A DNA stretch of 64,000 nucleotides from Methylobacterium sp. R2-1 (GTDB taxonomy: Bacteria; Pseudomonadota; Alphaproteobacteria; Rhizobiales; Beijerinckiaceae), in NCBI RefSeq assembly GCF_014191355.1, contig NZ_JACHWM010000014.1, positions 1-64,000 of the forward strand. Direction: 5' to 3'. The notes beneath the pieces are model-generated. The model ran no database searches, was not told the origin of the DNA, and saw only the letters and a list, made by a program, of their open reading frames with translations. Each line of letters opens with the position of its first letter. Positions within the stretch are counted from its first letter, which is position 1. Positions 53,201 to 61,641 of this stretch are shown here, one piece after another. The position numbers and the translations under genes were made by a program.

Positions 53201-54433
53201 TCAGCCCCGCGCCGGCAGGCGCGGAATCAGCCCGACCTTCGGTCGGCGGGAGCGGAACTGCCCGCGCTCGATCGCCACGAAGGTGAGGATCGCCATGGCG
53301 AGCGTGGTGAGCCACCAGATCGTGGTGAGTCCGACACCGATGCAGCCGATGGCGAAGGCGGTCGCGAAGGCCGCCATGGCGCAGGGCGCCAGCACCGTGG
53401 CGTCACGGCCGGCGCGGTGGATCGCACCGTAGAGGGCGAAGGCCGCGGCGAAGGCGCCGACAATGCCGAGTTCGTACCAGAACTCGAACAGCATCGTTGT
53501 CGGCGCATTGATCGGCAGGATGCCGAAGATGCGCCCACGCAAAGCCGTCTCCAGGCCGTGGCCGGTCACGAGCCGCACCGGCTCCAGGGTCACGACCTTC
53601 TGCCACGCCTTGAGCGCCAGCACGCCTGGTGCGACCGGACCGAACAGGGCGACGCCGATGGGGCGCGCGAGGAACGGCAGCAGCGGAGCGATCACGAGCA
53701 GGCCGGCGGCAGTCAGCGCCGTGACCCGCACGCCGAGCGACAGGCGCCAGTGCGTCAGCGCGAAGGCGAGCGCCCCGGCAGCCAGCGCGAACAGGGCGGT
53801 CACGCCCGGCGCCAACAGCAGCGCACCCGCGACCAGCACCACTAGGACCAGGGATCCCATGTCGCGGCGGCGCGAGCGCAGCCATGCCACGGCGGGCCAT
53901 GCGAGCAGCGCCAGCAGCACCGCGCCGCGCTCCAGGGCGCTGTCGCCGTCCGGGTTGTCCTTGAGCATCGCGTCGCCGACGAGATTGATCAGGATCGCGA
54001 CGATGGCGGCCGTGCCGACGCCCAGCGGCAGCAGGTAGAGGTTGGCCGAGCGCATCCGGTCGGGCAGCGCGAGATAGGCGAGCAGGGTCATCACCACAGT
54101 GGCGACGAGGTTGGCCAGCCGCTCGCTCGCCGGCCCGGGAAACGGCGTCCAGACGAGGGAAAGCCCCGACCAGAACATCACCAGCATGCCGGCGAGAAAG
54201 GACGGCGCCGTCAGCAGCCGCTTCAGGGCCGGCCCGACCGCGCGCTGATGCTGGTCGATGGCGCTCGCGGTGATCAGCAGGACGACGGCGATCGGCGCCA
54301 GCACCACGGTGGCACGTCGGGAGACCTGCGCGGCCACCGGCAGCACCACGAACAGGCCGAAGAAGCCGATGCGGCGCAACAGGGCCGCCGCGTCGAGGGC
54401 GGGATCGACCGTCGTGTTCGGGGGACGCGGCAT
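53201..54433 (-). CDS. O-antigen ligase-like membrane protein
   Basis: 410-residue protein with about 12 hydrophobic helices. The last third contains VTGHGLETALRGR, NAPTTMLFEFWYELGIVGAFAAAF, where the Gly-His-Gly segment and the periplasmic loop with F-x-E-x-x-x-E/L-G-x-x-G resemble O-antigen ligase/polymerase proteins (Wzy_C/WaaL). No glycosyltransferase genes are adjacent, but dTDP-rhamnose genes lie at the other end of the window. The enzymatic role is inferred from the family pattern only. Confidence 0.75.
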   Translation of the reverse strand: MPRPPNTTVDPALDAAALLRRIGFFGLFVVLPVAAQVSRRATVVLAPIAVVLLITASAIDQHQRAVGPALKRLLTAPSFLAGMLVMFWSGLSLVWTPFPGPASERLANLVATVVMTLLAYLALPDRMRSANLYLLPLGVGTAAIVAILINLVGDAMLKDNPDGDSALERGAVLLALLAWPAVAWLRSRRRDMGSLVLVVLVAGALLLAPGVTALFALAAGALAFALTHWRLSLGVRVTALTAAGLLVIAPLLPFLARPIGVALFGPVAPGVLALKAWQKVVTLEPVRLVTGHGLETALRGRIFGILPINAPTTMLFEFWYELGIVGAFAAAFALYGAIHRAGRDATVLAPCAMAAFATAFAIGCIGVGLTTIWWLTTLAMAILTFVAIERGQFRSRRPKVGLIPRLPARG

Positions 54434-54561
54434 GATCGAGGGGAGACCGGATCCGGCGCCCCTGCGGGGTGCGGGCGCGTGCCTACACCTAGTGCAGGCG
54501 AGAGGGCCGGGCTGTAGAGGCGCTGCAACACCTCAGCCCGCGCATCAGCGCCGGATTTGCA

Positions 54562-55092
54562 TCAAACTGGCGTGGTCTCGGGTCGCGCGCGCCGACGGCG
54601 GCGGGCGAGATGACGGCCGAGATCGCTGGTGACGCGCCAGCCGCCCCAGGCAGCGAGGAAGCCGAGCAGGCCGGCGACGAGGCCGTCGGCCGTGGTCGGC
54701 ACCGCCGGCTGGTAGTCGCGGTAAGCGGCGCGGGCGATGTCCATGTCGGGGTCGCGGACCATCACGGTAAGGCGTCCCAGCGGGCTCGCCGCCGTGTCGA
54801 GCGCGAGCTTCTGCGCCTCCAGCCGCTTCAGCCGCTCGACATCGGTCCGGGCCGACTCGCCGCGCCGGGCGATGAAGGCGTCCGGGTTGGTCCGCAGGAG
54901 CGCCAGCGCCTCATCGCGGCTGCGGCCGGTGGCCCTGGCATCGGCGTCGAGGGAGGCAATGGAGCGACGCAGCTCGTCGAGCGCCCCGCCGAGGCGCTGG
55001 GTGTATTGCTGGGCGAATTCCGGCGCCTGCGCGGCGATCACCGCGGCGAGCAGACCGAAGGCGAGGCCGAGCGTTCGCACGACACGGAACAT
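54562..55092 (-). CDS. DUF2937 family membrane protein
   Basis: 176 residues. The N-terminus (FRVVRTLGLAFGLLAAVIAAQAPEFAQQY) is a signal-anchor helix, followed by a long charged helical part (LDELRRSIASLDADARATG) and a second hydrophobic helix near the C-terminus (GLVAGLLGFLAAWGGWRVT), then a basic tail RHLARRRRRARPE. This matches DUF2937, small two-TM proteins with a periplasmic coiled helix. The start at 55092 begins at the anchor. Function unknown. Confidence 0.75.
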   Translation of the reverse strand: MFRVVRTLGLAFGLLAAVIAAQAPEFAQQYTQRLGGALDELRRSIASLDADARATGRSRDEALALLRTNPDAFIARRGESARTDVERLKRLEAQKLALDTAASPLGRLTVMVRDPDMDIARAAYRDYQPAVPTTADGLVAGLLGFLAAWGGWRVTSDLGRHLARRRRRARPETTPV

Positions 55093-55159
55093 CAAGGTCT
55101 TCCTTCGAACGGGCTTCCCGGTTTGTAGGGCGATCCGCGGCCGCGGGGAGGGCCACGGC

Positions 55160-55420
55160 TCAATCTTGGCCGAGAGCAGCCGCCACATCCGCCTCGCTCA
55201 GGGCGTCGAGCGCCCCGGCGATCTTCACGGCCCGCGTCTTCTCGCCCGGCGCGAAGATCAGGACCACCGTTTCGGTCCCGGGACAGGCCGGGTCCGCGCA
55301 GACGATCTCGTTCACGGTCATCGCCGTATCCGGCCCGTAGCCGCCCGCTTCCCGAATCCAAGCCTCCACCCGCCGCCGTGCAGCGGGGTCCGGCTTCGGC
55401 GCGCGTCCGAACAGGGCCAT
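55160..55420 (-). CDS. small Cys-motif protein of unknown function
   Basis: 86 residues. After a basic start (ALFGRAPKPDPAARRRVEAW) comes AMTVNEIVCADPACPGTETV, with a C-x4-C-P-G-x-E-T motif, then LIFAPGEKTRAVKIAGALDA and a short acidic helix. The pattern V-x-E-I-x-C-x-x-P-x-C-P-x-x-E-T is a recurrent small-protein signature that I know of but cannot name. The two cysteines may bind a metal or form a disulphide. It lies 10 bp downstream of the WD40 gene, so the two are probably cotranslated. Confidence 0.7.
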   Translation of the reverse strand: MALFGRAPKPDPAARRRVEAWIREAGGYGPDTAMTVNEIVCADPACPGTETVVLIFAPGEKTRAVKIAGALDALSEADVAAALGQD

Positions 55421-55430
55421 GGCTCGATGT

Positions 55431-56453
55431 TCAAGCCGGCAGCGAGAGCAGCCCGGCCTGCCCATCGGCACAGCCAAAGGCGAGGCGCCCGCCGCTGGTG
55501 TCCCAGGCCAGTGCCGAGATCGCACTGCCCTTCACCGCCGGGCGCACCAAGAGCTCCGACGCGTCGGTGAAGCGCACCAGCAGCACGCAGCCGTCCTCGT
55601 AACCGACCGCCAGGACGGGCGCCTTCGGGTGGAACGCAACCCGCGAGACCCGCGCCGGGCGCACGCCGCATTCCCGCGGCGCCTTGCCGGTGGGGCCCTC
55701 CTTCGAGTCGAACGGCCAGACGATGGCAGCCTCGGCGCCGCTGGTCGCGAGCCACTTGCCGTCCGCCGACCAGGACAGCGAGCGCACCTTGGCGGGGTAG
55801 CCGGACATGCGCATGTGGCCGCGGTCGGGCTGGAGGCGCCAGCCGTGGAGCGCGTTCTCCTGCATGGTCGAGACGACGAAGCGGCCGTCGGGCGACCATG
55901 TCACGTCGATATGCGAGCCCTTCCATTCGATGAACTCGGGCGGCGTCTCGAGGTTGGGATACCAGAGGCTCACACCGTTATAGTGGGCCACCGCGAGCCG
56001 GTAGCCCTTCGGCGCGAAGGCGAGGCCGCGGGCGGTGGAGGGAGCGGCGAGGATCTTCTCCCGGCCCTTGGCGTCGCGGGCGACGACGTTGCGCCCCGAG
56101 GCATAGGCGACCGAGCCGTCGCCGTGGAGCGCGAGGGCGTCGATCCAGCCGCCGCTCTTGGCCTGGGCCAGCTCGCTCGACCGGCCGTCCGCCCCAGTCG
56201 CGACCACGCGGCCATCGTCACCTCCGCTCACCAGCCGGGCGCCGTCGCCGACTGCGACGAGGATACCGCTGTCGGGATGGGCGGAAGCGGTCTCGGTCGC
56301 GCCGTCGCGGACCAGCAGCACGCCACCATCGGCGAGCGCCAGGGCCAACGTCCCCTTGAGCCAGTGGGCGGCGGTGACGTGGGCGCCGGAGACTTGGGCG
56401 CCGGCCGCGATGTCCGCGACATGGTCGGTGAGGGAGGGAGCGGAGACGCTCAT
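55431..56453 (-). CDS. WD40 repeat protein
   Basis: 340-residue beta-propeller. Repeat words are seen along the length: GDGARLVSGGDDGRVVATG, DALALHGDGSVAYASGRNVV, DVTWSPDGRFVVSTMQENALHGW, SLSWSADGKWLATSGAEAAIVWPF and VAFHPKAPVLAVGYEDGCVLL, then SALAWDTSGGRLAFGCADGQAGLL. At least six or seven blades are plausible. No catalytic domain is attached, so it is probably a scaffold or metal-related carrier; the adjacent Cys-motif protein may be its partner. The ATG at 56453 starts the propeller. Confidence 0.85.
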   Translation of the reverse strand: MSVSAPSLTDHVADIAAGAQVSGAHVTAAHWLKGTLALALADGGVLLVRDGATETASAHPDSGILVAVGDGARLVSGGDDGRVVATGADGRSSELAQAKSGGWIDALALHGDGSVAYASGRNVVARDAKGREKILAAPSTARGLAFAPKGYRLAVAHYNGVSLWYPNLETPPEFIEWKGSHIDVTWSPDGRFVVSTMQENALHGWRLQPDRGHMRMSGYPAKVRSLSWSADGKWLATSGAEAAIVWPFDSKEGPTGKAPRECGVRPARVSRVAFHPKAPVLAVGYEDGCVLLVRFTDASELLVRPAVKGSAISALAWDTSGGRLAFGCADGQAGLLSLPA

Positions 56454-56470
56454 GCCGGAGGGGCCTTCCT

Positions 56471-57220
56471 TCAGATCTTGGTCAGCGTCACCGGCGGCTG
56501 CCGGTAGATCAGGGTGAACAGGCTCGCGGCTAGGCATAGCCCGGCCGCAATACAGGCGGGAATCGCCAGGGCTGCGATCCCGAGATGCGCATGAGCGAAG
56601 GTGCCCGCAACCGCCCCGACGAGGAGCGAGAGCCAGACCGAGCCGTCGCCGACCCAGCCCAGCCGCGGTCCCCTTCCGGCCAGCGCCAGCGCCGCCTTCT
56701 GCCCGAACGCGAACAGCGCGCCGGTGACGAAGGTGGTGCCGGCGCGAAAGCCCTGGACGTGCGCGAGCACCGCATTCTGTCCGCCCATGGCGAGCGCCAG
56801 GAACAAAGAGGCCACGCCGACATGGGCGTGCTCGGCGGCCAAGGCGACGGCCGCGCTCAGCGCCGCGGCCTCCAGGCCGAGTACTGCCGGGATGACCCAG
56901 CGGGGCGGGCACAGGGCCGCGATCGCCCCACCCGAGACCGCTCCGACGAGAAAGGCGGCGATCAGGAGCGCCGGCAGCACGGCGCCGAGCGGCTCGCCGT
57001 GGCCGAGCGACACGGCGAGCTGGGTCGTGTTCCCACTCATGAGCGAGGTGTAGAGGCCGCCGAGCCGAATGAAGCCGAGCGCGTCTACGAAGCCGGCGAG
57101 CGCGGTGAGCACGACGCCGAAGCCGATCTGCCAGGGTCGGGTCACAGAGTGGGCACGGTCGTTAAGGCGCTCTTCGAGGGGCCGGCTGCCACCGGGGAGA
57201 GAGATGGCTCGGGCCGACAA
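56471..57220 (-). CDS. DUF1275 (YoaK-like) membrane protein
   Basis: 249 residues with six predicted helices, among them FGVVLTALAGFVDALGFIRLG, LLIAAFLVGAVSGGAIAAL, VSLFLALAMGGQNAVLAHVQG and WLSLLVGAVAGTFAHAHLG. The GFVDALGF and YTSLMSGNTTQL segments are the family signature. Function is unknown; it is usually a stand-alone gene. Its stop lies 18 bp beyond the WD40 start on the same strand. Confidence 0.88.
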   Translation of the reverse strand: MSARAISLPGGSRPLEERLNDRAHSVTRPWQIGFGVVLTALAGFVDALGFIRLGGLYTSLMSGNTTQLAVSLGHGEPLGAVLPALLIAAFLVGAVSGGAIAALCPPRWVIPAVLGLEAAALSAAVALAAEHAHVGVASLFLALAMGGQNAVLAHVQGFRAGTTFVTGALFAFGQKAALALAGRGPRLGWVGDGSVWLSLLVGAVAGTFAHAHLGIAALAIPACIAAGLCLAASLFTLIYRQPPVTLTKI

Positions 57221-57412
57221 GGGTTTAGGGGTTTGGTCGCGCCGGGTGCAGCCGAATGCAGTCCCCGCACCGTGCCGTCAAGGTTAACCAATCGGTTACC
57301 AAATGCGCGCAAATCGAAGCAATCACGGTGAACGCGGCCCTTCACGGCCCCGTTGGTCCGGCGATCCGCAAGCTCGGCCGTTGTCCGAGCACGGGTGAGT
57401 TGGAGTTCTGCC

Positions 57413-57832
57413 ATGATCCCCTTCGCTTGCGCCCCCGCCGTCCTGCCCCCGTTCTCCCTTCCGCCGCACGCCGACACGATCCTCGTGGTCGAGGACGAAT
57501 CCTTCGTCTGCGAGCTGGCCGCCGAGGCGCTGCTCGACGAAGGCTACCGGGTGCTGACCGCCGCCGATGCGGACGAGGCCGAGGCGATCCTGTCGAGCGA
57601 GCGCGTGGACCTGCTCTTCACCGATATCGATCTGGCCCGCAACACGAACGGCATCGCGCTGGCCCGTCGCGCCCGGCGTAGCCTGCCGCGCCTGCCCGTG
57701 GTCTATACCTCCGGAGGTCGCGATGGCCTGTCGCCCGCCGAGGCGGTGAACGAGTCGGTGTTCATGCCCAAGCCCTACCGCGCCGCGCAGCTCGTGGCCG
57801 TGACCAACGACCTGCTGCGCCACCGCGGCTGA
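57413..57832 (+). CDS. single-domain response regulator
   Basis: 139-residue receiver domain without an output domain. VVEDESFVCELAAEALLDEGYR has the acidic pocket, LLFTDIDLARNTNG the phosphorylation Asp, VVYTSGG the Thr/Ser switch position and MPKPYR the conserved Lys. It has a 20-residue N-terminal extension (PFACAPAVLPPFSLPP). Such stand-alone receivers serve as phosphotransfer intermediates or as chemoreceptor/general-stress partners. No kinase gene is adjacent. Confidence 0.93.
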   Translation: MIPFACAPAVLPPFSLPPHADTILVVEDESFVCELAAEALLDEGYRVLTAADADEAEAILSSERVDLLFTDIDLARNTNGIALARRARRSLPRLPVVYTSGGRDGLSPAEAVNESVFMPKPYRAAQLVAVTNDLLRHRG

Positions 57833-57865
57833 GTTTCCCACCCTCAACCCATACGAGACGTGACC

Positions 57866-58210
57866 ATGCGTCGCCTGATCGCCTGCGCCTTCCTGATGCT
57901 CGCCGCGATGCCGGCAGCAAGAGCCGAATGCGATGTCGAGGATACCGGGTTGGAGCCGGCCATCGCCGCGAAAAAAGAGCTCCAAGAAGCCAAGAACGCG
58001 CAGATCGTGCGCGATCTGCGCACCCTGCGCGACGCCGCGATCGTGCTCGAGTCCTACGGCTTCCCGAACGAGTGCAAGCGCCTCGTCTCGATCGTAAAGG
58101 GATTGGCCGCCAAGCCCGACGACACGATCAAGCGCAGCAGCGACACCGACGAGGAGAAGGCCGAGGAGATCCAGGAATCCCGCGAACCGAAGACCCCTCG
58201 CGGCCGCTAG
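57866..58210 (+). CDS. hypothetical exported protein
   Basis: 114 residues. A signal peptide (RRLIACAFLMLAAMPAARA) is followed by a mainly helical mature protein (AIAAKKELQEAKNAQIVRDL, then RTLRDAAIVLESYGFPNECK), ending in an acidic/basic tail with DEEKAEEIQESREP. Two cysteines (AECDVED, NECKRL) may pair. A similar helical exported protein of 110-120 residues is often annotated as hypothetical in methylobacteria. GTG at 57860 is an alternative start. It lies 28 bp after the response regulator, so they are probably cotranscribed. Confidence 0.65.
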   Translation: MRRLIACAFLMLAAMPAARAECDVEDTGLEPAIAAKKELQEAKNAQIVRDLRTLRDAAIVLESYGFPNECKRLVSIVKGLAAKPDDTIKRSSDTDEEKAEEIQESREPKTPRGR

Positions 58211-58224
58211 GTTCAGTCCAGCTC

Positions 58225-58905
58225 TCAGTCCAAGGCGGCGAGACCGTCCGGAAAATCCCCGCCTCGCCTCAGGCAGACGACCGGTACGGATATGAAGCGC
58301 GCGATCTGCCCGGCGACCGTCTCCGGCGAGGTCGGCGCACCCTCGCTCTCGCTGACCACGATCCCGAGGAGCGGAACGCCGTGCGCCCGAAGCGTCTCGG
58401 CGGCGGTCAGCGCGTGGCTGATCGCCCCGAGATAGCTGCCGGACACCAGCAGGGCCGGGATCTCCTGTGATTTCAGCCAGTCGAGGCCGGTCGCGGCCTC
58501 GGTGATCGGGCTCATCACGCCGCCGACGCCCTCGATCACGACGGTCTCGCTCGCATCGGCCTCGGCGAGCCGCGACCGGCACCAATCGACGAGCTGGGTC
58601 AGCGCGAGGCTGCGCCCCTCGCGGGCGGCAGCAATATCGGGAGCCAGCGCAGCCGTGAAGCGCCAGGGTGAGCAGGCGGCCACCGTTTGAGGCGTCACGG
58701 CGAGCTCCTGCGCAGCGAGCAGCCGGCCGGTGTCGCTCTCGGCGAAGTCGGGATGGTCGAGCGGAGGAACGCCGCTCGCGAGCGGCTTGCACGCGCGCAC
58801 CCGCCGGCCCCGGCCGCGCAGCCTGCGGACGAGGGCGGCGGTGGTGTAGGTCTTGCCGATCTCGGTGCCGGCGCCGACGACGAACAGGGCGGGCAAATGC
58901 GTCAT
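58225..58905 (-). CDS. bioD: dethiobiotin synthetase
   Basis: ATP-dependent ring closure of diaminopelargonic acid to dethiobiotin. The 226-residue product starts LPALFVVGAGTEIGKTYTTA (P-loop G-x-E-x-G-K-T), then ACKPLASGVPPLDHPDFAESD (substrate-binding lysine), EGVGGVMSPIT and LVSGSYLGAISHALT. The start at 58905 was chosen because the fold begins there; the frame is open to 58986. Other bio genes are not seen in the window. Confidence 0.93.
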   Translation of the reverse strand: MTHLPALFVVGAGTEIGKTYTTAALVRRLRGRGRRVRACKPLASGVPPLDHPDFAESDTGRLLAAQELAVTPQTVAACSPWRFTAALAPDIAAAREGRSLALTQLVDWCRSRLAEADASETVVIEGVGGVMSPITEAATGLDWLKSQEIPALLVSGSYLGAISHALTAAETLRAHGVPLLGIVVSESEGAPTSPETVAGQIARFISVPVVCLRRGGDFPDGLAALD

Positions 58906-58941
58906 ATCGGGTGCGTCGGCGCTCAAATTCACCTGGTCACG

Positions 58942-59031
58942 ACGCCCTGGATGGCTTCGCTCGCGATGACGAGGTGGGACGGTCACATCGTCATTGCGAG
59001 CGCCAGGGAAGCCATCCAGCGGCGCGACGCC
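58942..59031. repeat. interspersed palindromic repeat, copy C (inverted halves)
   Basis: CTGGATGGCTTCGCTCGCGATGAC (58947-58970) faces GTCATTGCGAGCGCCAGGGAAGCCATCCAG across about 20 bp, followed by CGGCGCGAC. The halves match the two ends of copies A and B but in swapped order, so the core is itself palindromic. It sits between bioD and fpr. Confidence 0.7.
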
Positions 59032-59060
59032 GGCCGTTCTTCACTGAAGCCTGGAAGGCT

Positions 59061-59834
59061 TCACTTCTCGACGAAGGCCTTCTCGATCACGTAATGGGCC
59101 GCCTCGCCGTGGTTGCCTTCCTCGTAGCCGAGGCCGGTCAGCAGCTCGCGGGTGTCCTTGATCATCTCCGGCGAGCCGCACAGCATGAAGCGGTCGTTCT
59201 CGATCGACATGTTCGGCAGGCCGATATCCTCGAACAGCTTGCCCGAGGTCATCAGATCGGTGATCCGGCCGCGATTGCGGAACGGCTCGCGGGTCACCGT
59301 CGGGTAGTAGATGAGCTGGTTGGCAATCATCTCGCCGAGGAACTCGTGCTTCGGGAGCGTCTCCGTGATGGTCTCGCCGTAGGCCAGTTCCTGCACCTGA
59401 CGGCAGCCATGGACCAGCACGACCTTCTCGAAGCGGTCGTAGGTCTCCGGATCCTTGATGATCGACAGGAAGGGGGCGAGCCCCGTGCCGGTGCCGAGCA
59501 GGTAGAGGTTCTTTCCGGGCAGGAGGTTGTCGAGCACCAGCGTGCCGGTCGGCTTCTTGCCGATCATGATCGGATCGCCGACCTTGAGGTGCTGCAGCTT
59601 CGAGGTGAGAGGGCCATTCGGCACCTTGATGGAGAAGAACTCCAGCTCCTCCTCGTAATTGGCCGACACGACCGAGTAGGCGCGCAGCAGCGGCCGGCCC
59701 TCGACCTCGATGCCGATCATCGTGAACTCGCCGTTGCGGAAGCGGAACGAGGGATCGCGCGTCGTGCGGAAGGAGAAGAGCGTGTCGGTCCAGTGGTGGA
59801 CGGAGAGGACGCGCTCCTCGTTGTACTTGCTCAT
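59061..59834 (-). CDS. fpr: ferredoxin-NADP+ reductase
   Basis: FAD enzyme that passes electrons between NADPH and ferredoxin or flavodoxin, in the cytosol. The 257-residue product has RAYSVVSANYEEELEFFSIK (FAD-binding R-x-Y-S), LVLDNLLPGKNLYLLGTGTG (NADPH-binding GTGTGLAPFLSI), MLCGSPEMIKD and a C-terminal HYVIEKAFVEK aromatic-ended tail. Short bacterial type. Strand and position suggest a single gene with about 180 bp upstream. Confidence 0.95.
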   Translation of the reverse strand: MSKYNEERVLSVHHWTDTLFSFRTTRDPSFRFRNGEFTMIGIEVEGRPLLRAYSVVSANYEEELEFFSIKVPNGPLTSKLQHLKVGDPIMIGKKPTGTLVLDNLLPGKNLYLLGTGTGLAPFLSIIKDPETYDRFEKVVLVHGCRQVQELAYGETITETLPKHEFLGEMIANQLIYYPTVTREPFRNRGRITDLMTSGKLFEDIGLPNMSIENDRFMLCGSPEMIKDTRELLTGLGYEEGNHGEAAHYVIEKAFVEK

Positions 59835-60014
59835 CGGCCGCAGGTTTCCCGATTGTCGAAGCGTCGAAACGGGGCTCTTCTCGCAGTCGCAGCATCCGCG
59901 TCAAGACGCAGCGCTGCCACAGCGGCTGAAATGTGAGTTTGTCTAGAACTGTTCTTGAAGCCGGTGCATGCCTGCCTTGGCGAGCGTGCATCGCACGTGG
60001 GCATGGCTCGGCTG

Positions 60015-60446
60015 TCAGCGGATCTCTTCGACCCGCACCTCGCTCATCACGATCGGCGTGTGATGATGGCCGGTATGGGCCGCGAAGACGGTACCCGACA
60101 CGCGCACCGCTCGGCCGGGGGCGACCCCGAGCTGCCTGCGTGTGGCGGCCAGTTGCACCGCCCAGACGCCGGATACCGCTTCATCGAGGCCAGCCTCGTC
60201 GGCCCTGTTCGCCTCCATGCAGATGGGCTTGGGCAGCCGCAGCACCAGCACGGTCTCGGGCGTATCGCCCCGAGCGACGCTCTCCTAGTTCGGCGGCCCC
60301 GGATAGGTCTTGATCGACAGTCTCCCCGAGAGCGTCAGACGTTCGGTGTAGCGGAAGCAGGTAGCAGTCGCGCCGGCGCCCGTTCCGGAGGCGGGCGACG
60401 CGGCTGCCACCAGCAAGAGCATCAACCCAGCCGTGACACGCCGCAT
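60015..60446 (-). pseudogene. DUF4431-like exported protein interrupted by an in-frame amber codon
   Basis: An uninterrupted frame except for one TAG. The first part starts with a signal peptide (RRVTAGLMLLLVAAASPAS) and continues CFRYTERLTLSGRLSIKTYP GPPN up to residue 53. Then comes TAG at 60287-60285. The frame continues ESVARGDTPETVLVLRLPKP and ends VSGTVFAAHTGHHHTPIVM, the DUF4431 C-terminal signature. In related proteins the position after GPPN is an aromatic, as in NYESV, so a single base change explains the stop. The frame is undisturbed otherwise, so decay is recent, or the codon is read through. Confidence 0.75.
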
Positions 60447-60525
60447 TCGCCGCCTCCCCCGCGTCGAATCGCCTTCGGCCCCGACCGTAGCATGCCCTGC
60501 GGCGGGTTCTTGCGGTTGCCTCGAC

Positions 60526-61458
60526 CTAAAGCGGCTTAAGCCCCGCCTCGATCTCGGCCCGGCGCGGTTCGAGGAAGGGCGGCAAGGCGAGGCGGTCGCC
60601 GAGCGCTTCCATCGGTTCGTCGGTGGCAAAGCCCGGTCCGTCGGTGGCGATCTCGAACAGGATGCCGTTCGGCTCGCGGAAATACAGGCTGCGGAAGTAG
60701 TAGCGGTCCACGGGTCCGCTGGAAGGGATGCGCCGCTGCTTGAGGCGGTCGGCCCAAGCGTCGTAATCGGCGTCCGGAATGCGGAAGGCGACGTGGTGGA
60801 CGGCGCCCGCGCCCTGGCGGGCCTGCGGGCCCGACCCTTTGAGAAGCTGGACCTCCGCCGCAGGGCCACCCGCGCCGGTCTCGAACACGGTCACCTCGCC
60901 CTCGGGCAGCTCGAATGTCCGGGCGCGGCGGAAGCCGAGGATCTGCGTCAGAACCGCCTCGGTGCGCTCGGGCTGCGAGACGGTGAGGCGGATCGGCCCC
61001 AGTCCCCGGATCTGGTGCTCGGGCGGCACCGGACTGCCCTCCCAAGCGTGCGCCTCACCCACGCCGCCGTCATCGATGAGGCTGAGGCGCTGGCCCTCAC
61101 CGTCCTCGAAATCCAGGGTAAGGCGCCCGTCCCGCTCGATCGCCGGATGGTGGCTCACGCCCTGGCGGCCGAAATGCTCGCGCCACCAGTCGAAGCTCGC
61201 CGCGCCGCCGACGCGCAGCAGGGTGCGCGCGATGCTGTCGGTGCCGCGCTGTTCGGCCGGCGCCGGCCAGTCGAAGAAGGTGATGTCAGTGCCTGGCGAG
61301 GCGCGGCCGTCGGCGTAGAACAGGTGGTAGGCCGAGACATCGTCCTGATTGACCGTCTTCTTGACGAGGCGGAGCCCCAGCACGCGGGTGTAGAAGGCGA
61401 GATTGTCGGCCGCCCGCGCCGTGATGGCGGTGACGTGGTGGAGTCCGGTGAGCTGCAT
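60526..61458 (-). CDS. ring-cleaving dioxygenase (VOC family)
   Basis: 310-residue vicinal-oxygen-chelate enzyme of two tandem modules, like the MhqO/LinE-type extradiol dioxygenases. GLHHVTAITARAADNLAFYT contains the first metal histidine; the second module AVHHVAFRIPDADYDAW and the C-terminal YFREPNGILFEIATDGPGF supply another His and the Glu. It probably cleaves hydroquinone- or catechol-like substrates (inference). The start at 61458 begins at MQLTGLHHV; the open frame continues to 61524 but that part is not family-like. Confidence 0.85.
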   Translation of the reverse strand: MQLTGLHHVTAITARAADNLAFYTRVLGLRLVKKTVNQDDVSAYHLFYADGRASPGTDITFFDWPAPAEQRGTDSIARTLLRVGGAASFDWWREHFGRQGVSHHPAIERDGRLTLDFEDGEGQRLSLIDDGGVGEAHAWEGSPVPPEHQIRGLGPIRLTVSQPERTEAVLTQILGFRRARTFELPEGEVTVFETGAGGPAAEVQLLKGSGPQARQGAGAVHHVAFRIPDADYDAWADRLKQRRIPSSGPVDRYYFRSLYFREPNGILFEIATDGPGFATDEPMEALGDRLALPPFLEPRRAEIEAGLKPL

Positions 61459-61578
61459 CGCTTGAGACCTCGCGCGAGAAGCGGGTTCGAGCCCACCAGA
61501 TAGGGGTTCTGGGCGCCAGCCCAAGGCACCGGCCTCACGTCTTCACTCTACGGCAGGACAAGCCACTGATCAGGCATG

Positions 61579-61614
61579 AAAAAGGCCGGCCACGCGTTCC
61601 CGCGTGCCGGCCTC
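61579..61614 (-). terminator. intrinsic terminator of the M16 gene pair
   Basis: On the minus strand GAGGCCGGCACGCGGGAACGCGTGGCCGGCC forms a long stem and is followed by TTTTTC. It is 28 bp after the stop of the first M16 gene. Confidence 0.85.
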
Positions 61615-61641
61615 GTCCAGACCCGCTTCAGAAAGAACCGC

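Noticed and set aside
57221..57412. CtrA box GGTTAACCAATCGGTTACC
   Set aside because: The second half is GTTAC, not TTAA at N7, and the imperfect palindrome is better explained as an ordinary inverted repeat.
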